From Actinomycetes bacterium (GTDB lineage: Bacteria > Actinomycetota > Actinomycetes > Actinomycetales > Microbacteriaceae), in contig JAEYVF010000094.1 in the NCBI GenBank assembly GCA_023432005.1, forward strand, positions 1 through 24,146: a stretch of DNA of 24,146 nucleotides, in the 5' to 3' direction. The notes beneath the pieces are model-generated. The model was not told the origin of the DNA and ran no database searches. It saw only the letters and a list, made by a program, of their open reading frames with translations. This document shows, piece by piece, positions 7,151-14,824 of this stretch (within the stretch, counting starts at the first letter, position 1; each line of letters begins with the position of its first letter). A program made the position numbers and the translations under genes.

Positions 7151-8170
7151 TCAGGCGGAGACGAGTTCGCCGCGGCGCTGCAGCACCCGCTTGTCGCGCC
7201 TGGCGATCTCCGCCTCCCGCTCGCGGAACACCACGTAGAGCGGTGCGCCGAAAGCCGGCGTCGAGTAGGTTCCCGCGATCGTCCCGACCAGGAGCGCGAG
7301 CGAGATGTCGCGCAGCGTGTCGGCACCCAGCACGAACGCGCCGATGAACAGGATCGCCGCGACCGGCAGAGCCGCCACGACACCCGTGTTGATCGACCGG
7401 ACGAGGGTCTGGTTGACCGCGAGGTTCACGGCCTCGCCGAAGGTGCGCGTGGAGTCGTCGCCGAGCTCGGCCGTGTTCTCGCGGATCTTGTCGAACACGA
7501 CGACCGTGTCGTACAGCGAGTAGCCGAGGATCGTGAGGAACCCGATGACGGCGGCGGGGGTGATCTCCCACCCGGTCGCCGCGTAGATGCCCACGCTGAT
7601 CACGAGGTCGTGCAGGAGCTTCAGGATGGCGGCGATCGACATCTTCCAGGTGCGGAAGTAGAGGGCCATGAACACGAGCGCGAGCACGATGAAGACGAGG
7701 AGGGCGCGCAGCGCACTCTGGGTGATGTCCTCACCCCAGGTCGCGCCGATGAACGACGCCGACACCGAGTCGGTCGCGTAGGCCTCCTCGAGGTTGGCCG
7801 TCACGTCGCGGGTCTCCGTGTCGCTCAGCTGGTCGGTCTGCACGCGCACGCCGCTGTCGCCGACGGTGCTGACACGCACCACGGCCTCCGGGACGACCTC
7901 GTGGACCGCATCCTCGGCGAGCGTGATGTCGATCGGGTCCGCGTGGGACTCCGGGATGTCCGACACCAGGAACTGCGAACCGCCGCGGAACTCGATGCCG
8001 AAGTTGAAGCCCGCGAGGAAGTTGCCGCCTCCGCGCACGAAGGGCACCGCGATCGACGCGATGATGAGCACCGCGGCGATGCCGAACCAGATGCGGCGCT
8101 TGCCGACGAAGTCGACGCTGCGGGCACCGGTGTAGAGGTCGTTGCCGAGCTGCTGGAACGGGCCGGCCAT
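7151..8170 (-). CDS. secF: Protein translocase subunit SecF
   Basis: SecF pairs with SecD and uses the proton gradient to help pull exported proteins through SecYEG. The 339-residue protein has one N-terminal helix (about 27-47), the external P1 region with GIEFRGG (58-64), and five further membrane helices from about residue 150. The signature GYSLYDTVVVFDKIREN is at 216-232 and TLVRSINT at 255-262. The HD pair at 187-188 lies in the region that carries conserved charged residues. The ATG at 8170 has a near-perfect AAGGAGG site inside the secD end. The secD TGA and this ATG share one base (TGATG), so translation is probably coupled. A much longer open frame upstream is a shadow of secD. Confidence 0.97.
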   Translation of the reverse strand: MAGPFQQLGNDLYTGARSVDFVGKRRIWFGIAAVLIIASIAVPFVRGGGNFLAGFNFGIEFRGGSQFLVSDIPESHADPIDITLAEDAVHEVVPEAVVRVSTVGDSGVRVQTDQLSDTETRDVTANLEEAYATDSVSASFIGATWGEDITQSALRALLVFIVLALVFMALYFRTWKMSIAAILKLLHDLVISVGIYAATGWEITPAAVIGFLTILGYSLYDTVVVFDKIRENTAELGDDSTRTFGEAVNLAVNQTLVRSINTGVVAALPVAAILFIGAFVLGADTLRDISLALLVGTIAGTYSTPAFGAPLYVVFREREAEIARRDKRVLQRRGELVSA

Positions 8171-9948
8171 CAGCGTGCCTCCTTCTTCCCGGTGGAGTTC
8201 TTCTTCGTCGAGCTCGCGGATGCGGCCTCGAGCTCGGCTGCCTTGCGCTCGGCGATCGTCTGGCGACGCTCCGCCTCGCGGCTCGCGCCGACGCGACGCG
8301 CTTCCTTCGAGACCCGGAACTCCGCGCGGCCCCGGTACACCGCGCCGAGCGCGGTCGGGTCGAGACCGGATGCCGGATGCCCGCTCGCGAAGAACTTGGT
8401 CGTGGCGAGCAGCTGCATCATCGGGTGCGTGAAGAGGATCACGATGATGACGTCGATGATCGTCGTGACGCCGAGGGTGAGAGCGAATCCGCGGACGCTT
8501 CCGACAGCGAGCACGAACAGGATGACCGCGGAGAGCAGGTTGACGCTCTTGGCCGCGAGCACCGTACGCAGCGCGCGCTTCCAGCCGGCCTCGACGGCGC
8601 CGACGAGACCTCGACCGTCGCGCAGCTCGTCGCGGATGCGCTCGAAGTACACGATGAACGAGTCGGCCGTGAAGCCGATCGCGACGATGAGACCCGCGAT
8701 GCCCGCGAGCGAGAGCCGGTACCCCTCGCGCCACGACATGATGTTCACCACGAAGTAGGTGATCACTCCCGCCACGATGAGCGACGCGATCGTGACCGTT
8801 CCGAGCAGTCGATACTGGAACAGCGAGTAGACGAACACCAGGATGAGGCCGATGAGGCCCGCGATGAGGCCGCTCTGCAGCTGCGTCTGACCCAGAGTCG
8901 CCGAGATCGTGTCGGTCGACTCGACCGTGAAGCCCACGGGGAGGGCGCCGAACTTCAGCTGATCGGCCAGCACCTTCGCCGACTCCTGCGTGAAGCCGCC
9001 GGAGATCTGGGCGCGCCCGTCGGTGATGGGGTCGTTCGCCGTGGGAGCGAGCACGACGGCGCCGTCGAGCACGACCGCGAAGCGGTCCCGCGGCGACTCG
9101 AGCTTGACGAGGCGCTTCGTGACGGTCGCGAACGAATCCGTGCCGGCGCCGTTGAAGGTCAGGTTGACGACCCACTCGCCCGTCGAGACGCCCGTCGAGG
9201 TCGTCCGCACACCCGCCGTGGCGTCGGAGATGTCGCCGCCCTGCACCTCGACCGGTCCGAGCAGGTACTTCTCGGTGCCGAACTGGTCGCACGTGATGAG
9301 GGGCTCGGCGGCGGGAGCGGCGCTCGTGGTGGCGCTGTCGAGCTGGTCGCAGCTGAACGCGTCGTACTGCTCGCGCAGCTCGGGCGTGACCCAGGCGAGG
9401 TCGGATCCGTCGGTGGGCTCGGTCGTCGGGGTGGCTGCCGGCGCCGGCGTCTCCGTCGCCTCCGGCTCCGCGGGGGCGTCGGTCGCCGCCGGGTCGCCCG
9501 TGGCGTCATCCGTCGGCTGATCGGTGGGGCTGACCGTCGCGGCAGCCGGGCTGCCCGCGAGCAGCACGGCGCGGAAGTCCATGCGCGCCGACTGCTTGAT
9601 GCGATCGAGCGTGGCCTGATCCGGGGTCTTGCCCGGGATCGAGATGACGATCTTGTCGCCACCCTGCGTCGTGATCTCGGACTCGGAGACGCCCGCGGCG
9701 TCGATGCGGTCGCGGATGATCTGCACCGACTGCTGCAGCTGCTCCTCGGTGACGCTCTGCCCGTCCTCGAGGGTCGGGGTCAGGATGATCTGCGTGCCGC
9801 CGTCGAGATCGAGCGCGAGCTTCGGCGCCCACCCCCAGCCCCACCACAGCGCTCCGGCCGTGTTGAGCCCGACGAGCAGGACGATGATGCCCGCCAGCCA
9901 GCCGAGCGAGCGCCAGGCCTTGCGGACCGGCGTGGAACGTGCCGCCAC
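8170..9948 (-). CDS. secD: Protein translocase subunit SecD
   Basis: SecD is the larger half of the proton-driven SecDF motor. The 592-residue protein has a first helix at about 14-36, then the motif LALDLDGGTQIIL (44-56). A large external domain follows, and five helices start near 357. GFTADSFIVYFERIRDEL (425-442) is the conserved RND-type signature. Residues about 136-183 are a low-complexity Pro/Thr/Ala/Asp/Glu insertion in the external domain. Two cysteines (200 and 220) follow it and could form a disulphide outside the cell. The C-terminus is a charged cytoplasmic tail. The start is GTG at 9948, three bases after the yajC stop, so the three genes form one operon. Confidence 0.97.
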   Translation of the reverse strand: MAARSTPVRKAWRSLGWLAGIIVLLVGLNTAGALWWGWGWAPKLALDLDGGTQIILTPTLEDGQSVTEEQLQQSVQIIRDRIDAAGVSESEITTQGGDKIVISIPGKTPDQATLDRIKQSARMDFRAVLLAGSPAAATVSPTDQPTDDATGDPAATDAPAEPEATETPAPAATPTTEPTDGSDLAWVTPELREQYDAFSCDQLDSATTSAAPAAEPLITCDQFGTEKYLLGPVEVQGGDISDATAGVRTTSTGVSTGEWVVNLTFNGAGTDSFATVTKRLVKLESPRDRFAVVLDGAVVLAPTANDPITDGRAQISGGFTQESAKVLADQLKFGALPVGFTVESTDTISATLGQTQLQSGLIAGLIGLILVFVYSLFQYRLLGTVTIASLIVAGVITYFVVNIMSWREGYRLSLAGIAGLIVAIGFTADSFIVYFERIRDELRDGRGLVGAVEAGWKRALRTVLAAKSVNLLSAVILFVLAVGSVRGFALTLGVTTIIDVIIVILFTHPMMQLLATTKFFASGHPASGLDPTALGAVYRGRAEFRVSKEARRVGASREAERRQTIAERKAAELEAASASSTKKNSTGKKEAR

Positions 9949-9951
9949 CGC

Positions 9952-10377
9952 TTACTCTGCGGTCTCGGTGGGCTTCTTGCGCGGAGCGCGCTTCGGCTTC
10001 TCGACGCGCTCGCCGAACTCGGGCTCGACGGCGTCGGCCGCGGCGGCGGCGTCGACGGTCGTCTCCGCCTCGAGCTCGTCGGCGACCTCGTCGTCGGCCA
10101 CGTCCTCGAGGGGAGCCTCGTCTTCGACGACGCGCACGATCGTCTGGCGGTGCACGCGCAGCTGCGTCCCCGGCGTGGTCTCGATGATCGCCTCGTTCTT
10201 GTCGTCGTCGATCGAGACGAGGGTGCCGAAGATGCCGTGCTGGGTCATGATCTCGGCCCCGGGGAGGAGCTTGGTCTGGAGGTTCTCCGCCTCGGCCTTG
10301 CGCTTACGCGAGCTGCGCCAAGTGAAGAAGATCATCACCACCAGCAGGCCGGCGAGCAGGATCAGCGTGTAGTCCAT
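9952..10377 (-). CDS. yajC: Preprotein translocase subunit YajC
   Basis: YajC is a small membrane partner of SecDF. The 141-residue protein has one N-terminal membrane helix (about 3-19), a basic stretch RSSRKRK, and the conserved core NLQTKLLPGAEIMTQHGIFG followed by GTLVSIDDDKNEAIIE (about 32-67). The C-terminal half is an acidic tail, DEAPLEDVADDEVADELEAE, ending in a basic cluster (KPKRAPRKKP). That tail is longer than in enterobacterial YajC, and actinobacterial versions often have such tails. It is the first gene of yajC-secD-secF and is separated from ruvB by 78 bp. Confidence 0.95.
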   Translation of the reverse strand: MDYTLILLAGLLVVMIFFTWRSSRKRKAEAENLQTKLLPGAEIMTQHGIFGTLVSIDDDKNEAIIETTPGTQLRVHRQTIVRVVEDEAPLEDVADDEVADELEAETTVDAAAAADAVEPEFGERVEKPKRAPRKKPTETAE

Positions 10378-10420
10378 GGGAGAAGGGTGCCTTCCGGGAA
10401 TGGGTGGGGAACGGCGTGTC

Positions 10421-10426
10421 AGCCTA
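10421..10426 (-). promoter_or_regulatory. Possible -10 box for yajC-secDF
   Basis: TAGGCT on the minus strand fits TANNNT in the 78-bp gap between ruvB and yajC. GGGACC lies 17 nt upstream as a poor -35. The yajC ATG is 43 nt downstream of the box. The sequence may equally be read through from ruvB. Confidence 0.28.
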
Positions 10427-10455
10427 CGGGTGCGCGGCTTCGCGGTCCCCGAGAA

Positions 10456-11496
10456 TCATACGTCATCGTCGAAGAGCGTCTCGGCGCTCGCGCGAGCGGC
10501 CCCCGCGGGGCGCATCCCGAGATGCTCCCACGCCCGCGGCGTGGCGACGCGGCCGCGCGGGGTCCGGCTGATCATGCCGATGCGCACGAGGAAGGGCTCG
10601 ACGACCGACTCGATCGTCTCGGGCTCCTCCCCGACCGACACGGCGAGGGTCGAGAGGCCGACCGGTCCCCCGTCGAAGCGCGTCAGGATGGCGTCGAGCA
10701 CCGCGCGATCGAGGCGATCGAGACCGAGCGGATCGACGTCGTAGAGCTCGAGGGCCGCCTGCACCGACTTGTGATCGGCTGAGCGCTCGTGCACGAGCGC
10801 GTAGTCGCGCACGCGGCGCAGCAGCCGGTTCGCGATGCGGGGCGTGCCGCGGCTTCGGGAGGCGATCTCCGACCGCGCGTCGGGAGCGAGCTCGAGCCCG
10901 AGAAGACCCGCGGCGCGCGCGAGCACCTGATCCAGCTCCGCGTCGTCGTAGAACTCGAGGTGCGCCGTGAACCCGAAGCGGTCGCGCAGCGGATTGGGCA
11001 GCAGGCCCGAGCGCGTCGTGGCGCCCACGAGAGTGAAGGGTGCGAGGTCGAGCGGGATGCTCGTGGCGCCGGCCCCTTTGCCGACCATGATGTCGATGCG
11101 GAAGTCCTCCATCGCGAGGTACAGCATCTCCTCGGCCGAGCGCGCCATCCGGTGGATCTCGTCGATGAAGAGCACCTCGCCGGGCACGAGGCTCGACAGC
11201 AGGGCCGCGAGGTCGCCCGCGTGCTGGATCGCAGGTCCGCTCGACATGCGCAGGGGGCGTGCTCCCTCGTGAGCGACGATCATCGCGAGCGTCGTCTTGC
11301 CGAGCCCGGGAGGTCCTGCGAGCAGGATGTGATCCGGCGTGCGCTGCTGCAGCTCGGCCGCTCGCAGCAGCAGCTGGAGCTGACCGCGCGCCTTCGACTG
11401 GCCCACGAACTCGGCGAGCGATCGAGGGCGAAGCGCACCCTCGAACGCGAGCTCGGCCTCCGACTCGGCCCCGGGGGCGGTCACCGCATCGCTCAT
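10456..11496 (-). CDS. ruvB: Holliday junction branch migration ATPase RuvB
   Basis: RuvB is the hexameric AAA+ motor that drives branch migration of Holliday junctions with RuvA. The 346 residues fit the family. Walker A is GPPGLGKTT (61-69), Walker B is LFIDEIH (109-115), and GATTRSGLLPNPLRDRFG (158-175) carries sensor 1 and the arginine finger region. The C-terminal winged-helix domain contains GGPVGLSTLAVSVGEE and ends with FLVRIGMISRTPRGRVAT. The ATG at 11496 overlaps the ruvA stop as ATGA, showing translational coupling. It is the last of four tightly packed genes, yebC-ruvC-ruvA-ruvB. Confidence 0.98.
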   Translation of the reverse strand: MSDAVTAPGAESEAELAFEGALRPRSLAEFVGQSKARGQLQLLLRAAELQQRTPDHILLAGPPGLGKTTLAMIVAHEGARPLRMSSGPAIQHAGDLAALLSSLVPGEVLFIDEIHRMARSAEEMLYLAMEDFRIDIMVGKGAGATSIPLDLAPFTLVGATTRSGLLPNPLRDRFGFTAHLEFYDDAELDQVLARAAGLLGLELAPDARSEIASRSRGTPRIANRLLRRVRDYALVHERSADHKSVQAALELYDVDPLGLDRLDRAVLDAILTRFDGGPVGLSTLAVSVGEEPETIESVVEPFLVRIGMISRTPRGRVATPRAWEHLGMRPAGAARASAETLFDDDV

Positions 11497-12104
11497 GAGC
11501 GCACCCCCGCCCGCTGGGGGCCGAGTCGGCCGAGCGCGAGACGCAGGAGGGCCGCGGTGTCGGACGGAGTCTCCTCGCCGAGCTCGGTGACGAGCTCCTC
11601 GACCGCGGCGGCGGCCGTGCGCTCGGGCCAGCCGAGGCCGACGAGCGCGGCCACGACGTCCGCATCCGGCGCGACGACGGGGACGCCGGGGCGGGACGGG
11701 CTGGGAGCCACGACCTTGCCGGCGAGCGACACCGTGATGAGCTTCGCGGTCTTCGGGCCGATGCCCGAGACACGGCGGAAGGGCGCGTCGTCCTCGTCGG
11801 CGACCGCGCGGGCGATCTCCGCGGGGCTCAGCTGCGCGAGCACGCCGAGGGCGGACTTCGGACCGACACCGGACACGCCCCGCAGGAGGTCGAAGAGCTC
11901 CAGCTGCTCGCGCGTCGCGAAGCCGTAGAGGCTCAGGTCGTCCTCCCGGACGATGAGCGCGGTGTGGACGAAGGCCTCGGAACCCACGCGCAGGGTGAGC
12001 GCGTGATCGGGCGCGAGAGCCACCTGGAGACCGACACCGCCGACCTCGATGACGGCGCCGCCGCCCGCGACGTGCAGGACCGTGCCGCGGACACTCGAAA
12101 TCAT
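11493..12104 (-). CDS. ruvA: Holliday junction DNA-binding protein RuvA
   Basis: RuvA tetramers clamp the four-way junction and load RuvB. The 203 residues show the three standard domains: an N-terminal OB fold (1-62, starting MISSVRGTVL), two helix-hairpin-helix motifs (LRGVSGVGPKSAL at 74-86 and FRRVSGIGPKTAK at 109-121), and a C-terminal RuvB-contact domain (about 147-197, DADVVAALVGLGWPERTAAA). Its ATG lies 3 nt after the ruvC stop, and its TGA overlaps ruvB. There is no ribosome binding site in front of it, but a -10-like TAGACT lies seven bases upstream inside ruvC, so it may also be transcribed separately. Confidence 0.98.
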   Translation of the reverse strand: MISSVRGTVLHVAGGGAVIEVGGVGLQVALAPDHALTLRVGSEAFVHTALIVREDDLSLYGFATREQLELFDLLRGVSGVGPKSALGVLAQLSPAEIARAVADEDDAPFRRVSGIGPKTAKLITVSLAGKVVAPSPSRPGVPVVAPDADVVAALVGLGWPERTAAAAVEELVTELGEETPSDTAALLRLALGRLGPQRAGVRS

Positions 12105-12107
12105 GTT

Positions 12108-12674
12108 CTAGAGTCTACGTTTCGCCGCGGACTTCTCGGCGTCGCGCCACGCCCGTTGCGCGGGTGTCAGTCCCCCCGCGGATCCCGCATCGGCCGCCGT
12201 CGCTCCCCCGCGCCACCCGTGGCAGATCGCGAGAGCGAGCGCATCGGCGGCATCCGCCGGCCGCGGCACCTCGGCCAGTCCGAGCACGCGCGCGACCATC
12301 GCCCCCACCTGGGCCTTGTCGGCTGCCCCGTAGCCCGTGATCGCGGCCTTCACCTCGCTGGGGGTGTGCAGGGCCACGGCGAGCCCCGCCTCCGCGGCCT
12401 TCGCGACGGCGATACCGCTCGCCTGCGCGGTGCCCATGACGGTGCGAAGGTTCTGCTGCGCGAACACGCGCTCGACGGCGACCGCATCCGGGCGGTGCTC
12501 CGCGATCGCCGCGGCGATGCCCTCCGACACGGCGAGCAGCCGCTCGGGGAGCTCGGCGTCCGCAGGCGTGCGGATGACGCCGACGTAGACGAGCGAGACC
12601 CGCCGATCGGGCATGACGTCGACGACCCCGACACCGCACCGCGTGAGCCCGGGGTCGATCCCGAGCACGCGCAA
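12108..12674 (-). CDS. ruvC: Crossover junction endodeoxyribonuclease RuvC
   Basis: RuvC resolves Holliday junctions by paired metal-dependent nicks. The protein is 188 residues from the chosen start, in the normal range. All four catalytic acids are visible: D7 in MRVLGIDPGLTRCG, E68 in AVERVF, and D141 and D144 in PADAADALALA. The FAQQNLRTVMGTAQASG region (71-87) is also conserved. I chose the TTG at 12674 because it gives the standard MRVLGIDPG N-terminus. A GTG two codons later is the alternative, and there is no ATG. The gene starts 19 nt after the yebC stop and has no strong ribosome binding site, so it probably depends on coupling to yebC. The C-terminal tail is basic. Confidence 0.95.
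   Translation of the reverse strand: MRVLGIDPGLTRCGVGVVDVMPDRRVSLVYVGVIRTPADAELPERLLAVSEGIAAAIAEHRPDAVAVERVFAQQNLRTVMGTAQASGIAVAKAAEAGLAVALHTPSEVKAAITGYGAADKAQVGAMVARVLGLAEVPRPADAADALALAICHGWRGGATAADAGSAGGLTPAQRAWRDAEKSAAKRRL
12112..12117 (-). promoter_or_regulatory. Candidate internal -10 box for ruvAB
   Basis: TAGACT (minus strand) lies in the last codons of ruvC and ends 7 nt before the ruvA ATG. The gap contains no ribosome binding site. It would start a leaderless ruvAB transcript. No -35 is evident. Confidence 0.4.
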
Positions 12675-12693
12675 CGCCTGGCCGGCGATGTGC

Positions 12694-13455
12694 TCAGTCC
12701 TCGGCGTCGAGCTCGGCCTGCACGTCGGCCGGGATGTCGAAGTTGCTGAACACGTTCTGCACGTCGTCGCTGTCCTCGAGGGCGTCGATGATGCGGAACA
12801 CCTTCTTCGCGGTGTCGGCGTCGACCTCGACCTTGAGGTTCGGCACGAACTCCGCCTCGGCCGAGTCGTAGTCGAGGCCCGCCTCCTGGAGCGCGGTTCT
12901 CGCGGCGACGAGCTCGCTCGGCTCCGTGATGACCTCGAACCCGCCCCCGTGGTCCACGACATCCTCGACGCCCGACTCCATGACGGCCTCGAGGATCGCA
13001 TCCTCGGTCACGCCGTCGGCCTTGGTGATCGAGATGACGCCCTTGCGGCTGAAGTTGTAGGCGACCGACCCCGGGTCGGCGAGCGTGCCGCCGTTGCGGC
13101 TGAGCGCGGTGCGCACCTCAGCGGCAGCACGGTTCTTGTTGTCGGTGAGGCACTCGATCATGAGTGCGACGCCGTTGGGCCCGTACGCCTCGTACATGAT
13201 GTTCTGGTACTCGACCGCATCGCCCGAGATACCCGCGCCGCGCTTGATGGCGCGATCGATGTTGTCGTTGGGCACCGAGGTCTTCTTGGCCTTCTGCACG
13301 GCGTCGTACAGGGTCGGGTTGCCGCTGAGGTCGGCGCCGCCGAGCTTCGCGGCCACCTCGATGTTCTTGATGAGCTTGGCGAACGACTTGGCACGGCGTG
13401 CGTCGATGACCGCCTTCTTGTGCTTGGTCGTCGCCCACTTGGAATGCCCGCTCAC
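12694..13455 (-). CDS. YebC/PmpR/TACO1-family protein
   Basis: This family of about 250 residues was first described as transcriptional regulators. Later work links members to translation of difficult sequences such as proline stretches, so the role here should be left open. The 253-residue product begins with the invariant SGHSKWATTKHKKAVIDARR, then KSFAKLIKNIEVAAK. It contains the family patterns PNDNIDRAIKRGAG, YEAYGPNGVA, LTDNKNRAAAEVR and LEDSDDVQNVFSNFDIP near the end. The start is GTG at 13455 with GAGGAG about five bases upstream. The open frame continues 48 codons further upstream but that part has no family similarity. It heads the ruvCAB cluster, an arrangement common in actinobacteria. 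Confidence 0.96.
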   Translation of the reverse strand: MSGHSKWATTKHKKAVIDARRAKSFAKLIKNIEVAAKLGGADLSGNPTLYDAVQKAKKTSVPNDNIDRAIKRGAGISGDAVEYQNIMYEAYGPNGVALMIECLTDNKNRAAAEVRTALSRNGGTLADPGSVAYNFSRKGVISITKADGVTEDAILEAVMESGVEDVVDHGGGFEVITEPSELVAARTALQEAGLDYDSAEAEFVPNLKVEVDADTAKKVFRIIDALEDSDDVQNVFSNFDIPADVQAELDAED

Positions 13456-13501
13456 GGTGCTCCTCTCGAAGAAATCCGCGGGCCAGTCTATCCGGGCCTC
13501 C

Positions 13502-14137
13502 TCATGCAGTCTGCGCAGCAGCTCCCGCGCGGCGCTCCGGGATGCGCACTCCCGCCTCGCGCGCCTCGAGCGCGGCGAGCCGGTGGACGACCTCCGCATC
13601 CTGCGCGAGCCAAGCCCGCACGGGGTGCGGCGAGATCCGCTGCAGCTCGGCGGCCGTCGCGTCGTCGAGCGCCCGGAGCGCGAGCAGCGCGTGGCCGTCC
13701 TCGAGCGCGAGGAGCGAGCGCGTCATGCGAGCGCGGAGCACGAATCGCACGCGCGGCCAGAGCCACCCGAGGAGCAGGATCGCGATCGGCAGGATGGCGA
13801 CGCCGAGGCCCGCGGCGACCGCGATCGACTCGACGACCGCCTGCCCGTCGCGCCCCGCATCCGCGAGCGATCCGCCCGCCCCCGCGGCGTTCTCGAAGAG
13901 CTCGCGCACGCCGTCGCCGAACAGCGGGATGCCGCCGAGCGAGTCGCCGAGCTCTCCCATGGTGTCCTGGAACCCCGAGCCCGCATCCTGGAGGCGCGCG
14001 AACGCCCTCCCGAAGCCGGCGATGAGGTCGTGCACGGTCATCCCCGCGAGCACCGAGAGCACGATGATCGCGACGGCGACGATGTCGGCGACGAGCTGCC
14101 GCGCACGCCGCGGCCCGAAATCGGCGTAGAGCTTCAT
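13502..14137 (-). CDS. Hypothetical membrane protein with two transmembrane helices
   Basis: I do not recognise the family. The 211-residue product has a basic N-terminus (FGPRRARQ), a first helix at about 16-36 (IVAVAIIVLSVLAGMTVHDL), a 65-residue loop, a second helix at about 105-127 (AAGLGVAILPIAILLLGWLW), and a basic cytoplasmic C-terminal half. The loop is Gly/Phe/Asp-rich with amphipathic character (FARLQDAGSGFQDTMGELGD) and is predicted to face outside. The C-terminal part contains a helical stretch rich in Ala and Leu (DDATAAELQRI). It sits between pdxT and yebC, 46 bp before yebC, and may be co-transcribed with it. The ATG at 14137 is preceded by GGACGG rather than a standard site. 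Confidence 0.75.
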   Translation of the reverse strand: MKLYADFGPRRARQLVADIVAVAIIVLSVLAGMTVHDLIAGFGRAFARLQDAGSGFQDTMGELGDSLGGIPLFGDGVRELFENAAGAGGSLADAGRDGQAVVESIAVAAGLGVAILPIAILLLGWLWPRVRFVLRARMTRSLLALEDGHALLALRALDDATAAELQRISPHPVRAWLAQDAEVVHRLAALEAREAGVRIPERRAGAAAQTA

Positions 14138-14215
14138 CCGTCCAGCATGGCAGCGCCCGCTGTTGTGCAGGAGTCCGGATGCGGGGCGGCGCGCGCCGGC
14201 GCGGGCGCGGCGGGG

Positions 14216-14824
14216 TCAGGAACGGGCGCGGACGCGCTCGAGGAAGCGGGCGTGGAAGCGGTGCTCGCCCGTGACCTCCGGGTGGAACGAGGTGCCGAGG
14301 AGGTTGCCCTGCTCGACGGCGACCACGCGGCCGTTCGGGAGCGCCGAGAGCACCCGGGCGCGCTGCCCGACCGACTCGACGACGGGCGCGCGGATGAACA
14401 CCGCGTGCACGGGGGGCTCCCCGAGCTCCGGGATGTCGAGGTCGGTCTCGAACGAGTCGTTCTGGTTGCCGAAGGCGTTGCGCCGCACGGCGACGTCGAG
14501 GCCGCCGAGGCTCTGCTGCCCGGCGATCGCGTCGAGCACGGAGTCGGCGAGCATGATGAGACCCGCGCACGTGCCGTACACCGGCATCCCGTCCGCGATC
14601 CGCACGCGCAGCGGTTCGGCCATCCCGAACAGCCGGCTCAGCTTGTCGATGACGCTCGATTCGCCGCCGGGGATGACGAGTCCCTCGACGCTCTCGAGCT
14701 CCTGCGGACGGCGCACCGGGACGGCATCCGCTCCGAGGGCGCCCAGCACGGCGAGGTGCTCGCGCACGTCACCCTGGAGGGCGAGGACCCCGACCCGGAG
14801 ACCGTCGCCCGGGCTACCAGCCAC
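14216..14824 (-). CDS. pdxT: Pyridoxal 5'-phosphate synthase glutaminase subunit PdxT
   Basis: PdxT releases ammonia from glutamine and channels it to PdxS for PLP synthesis. The 202-residue protein is a class I glutamine amidotransferase. The nucleophile is C86 in YGTCAGLI, the His/Glu pair is H181 and E183 in TSFHPEVTGEHRFH, and the substrate loop is IPGGESSVIDK (51-61). The characteristic N-terminus VGVLALQGDVREH begins at residue 11. I chose the GTG at 14824, which overlaps the pdxS stop by 11 bp. No other start codon precedes the conserved N-terminus in the intergenic part, and coupling to pdxS is likely because the ribosome binding site is weak. Confidence 0.95.
   Translation of the reverse strand: MAGSPGDGLRVGVLALQGDVREHLAVLGALGADAVPVRRPQELESVEGLVIPGGESSVIDKLSRLFGMAEPLRVRIADGMPVYGTCAGLIMLADSVLDAIAGQQSLGGLDVAVRRNAFGNQNDSFETDLDIPELGEPPVHAVFIRAPVVESVGQRARVLSALPNGRVVAVEQGNLLGTSFHPEVTGEHRFHARFLERVRARS

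Noticed and set aside
13456..13599. N-terminal extension of yebC by 48 codons
   Set aside because: The family's conserved N-terminus begins at the GTG at 13455, which has a good ribosome binding site. The extension is Arg/Ser-rich shadow sequence.
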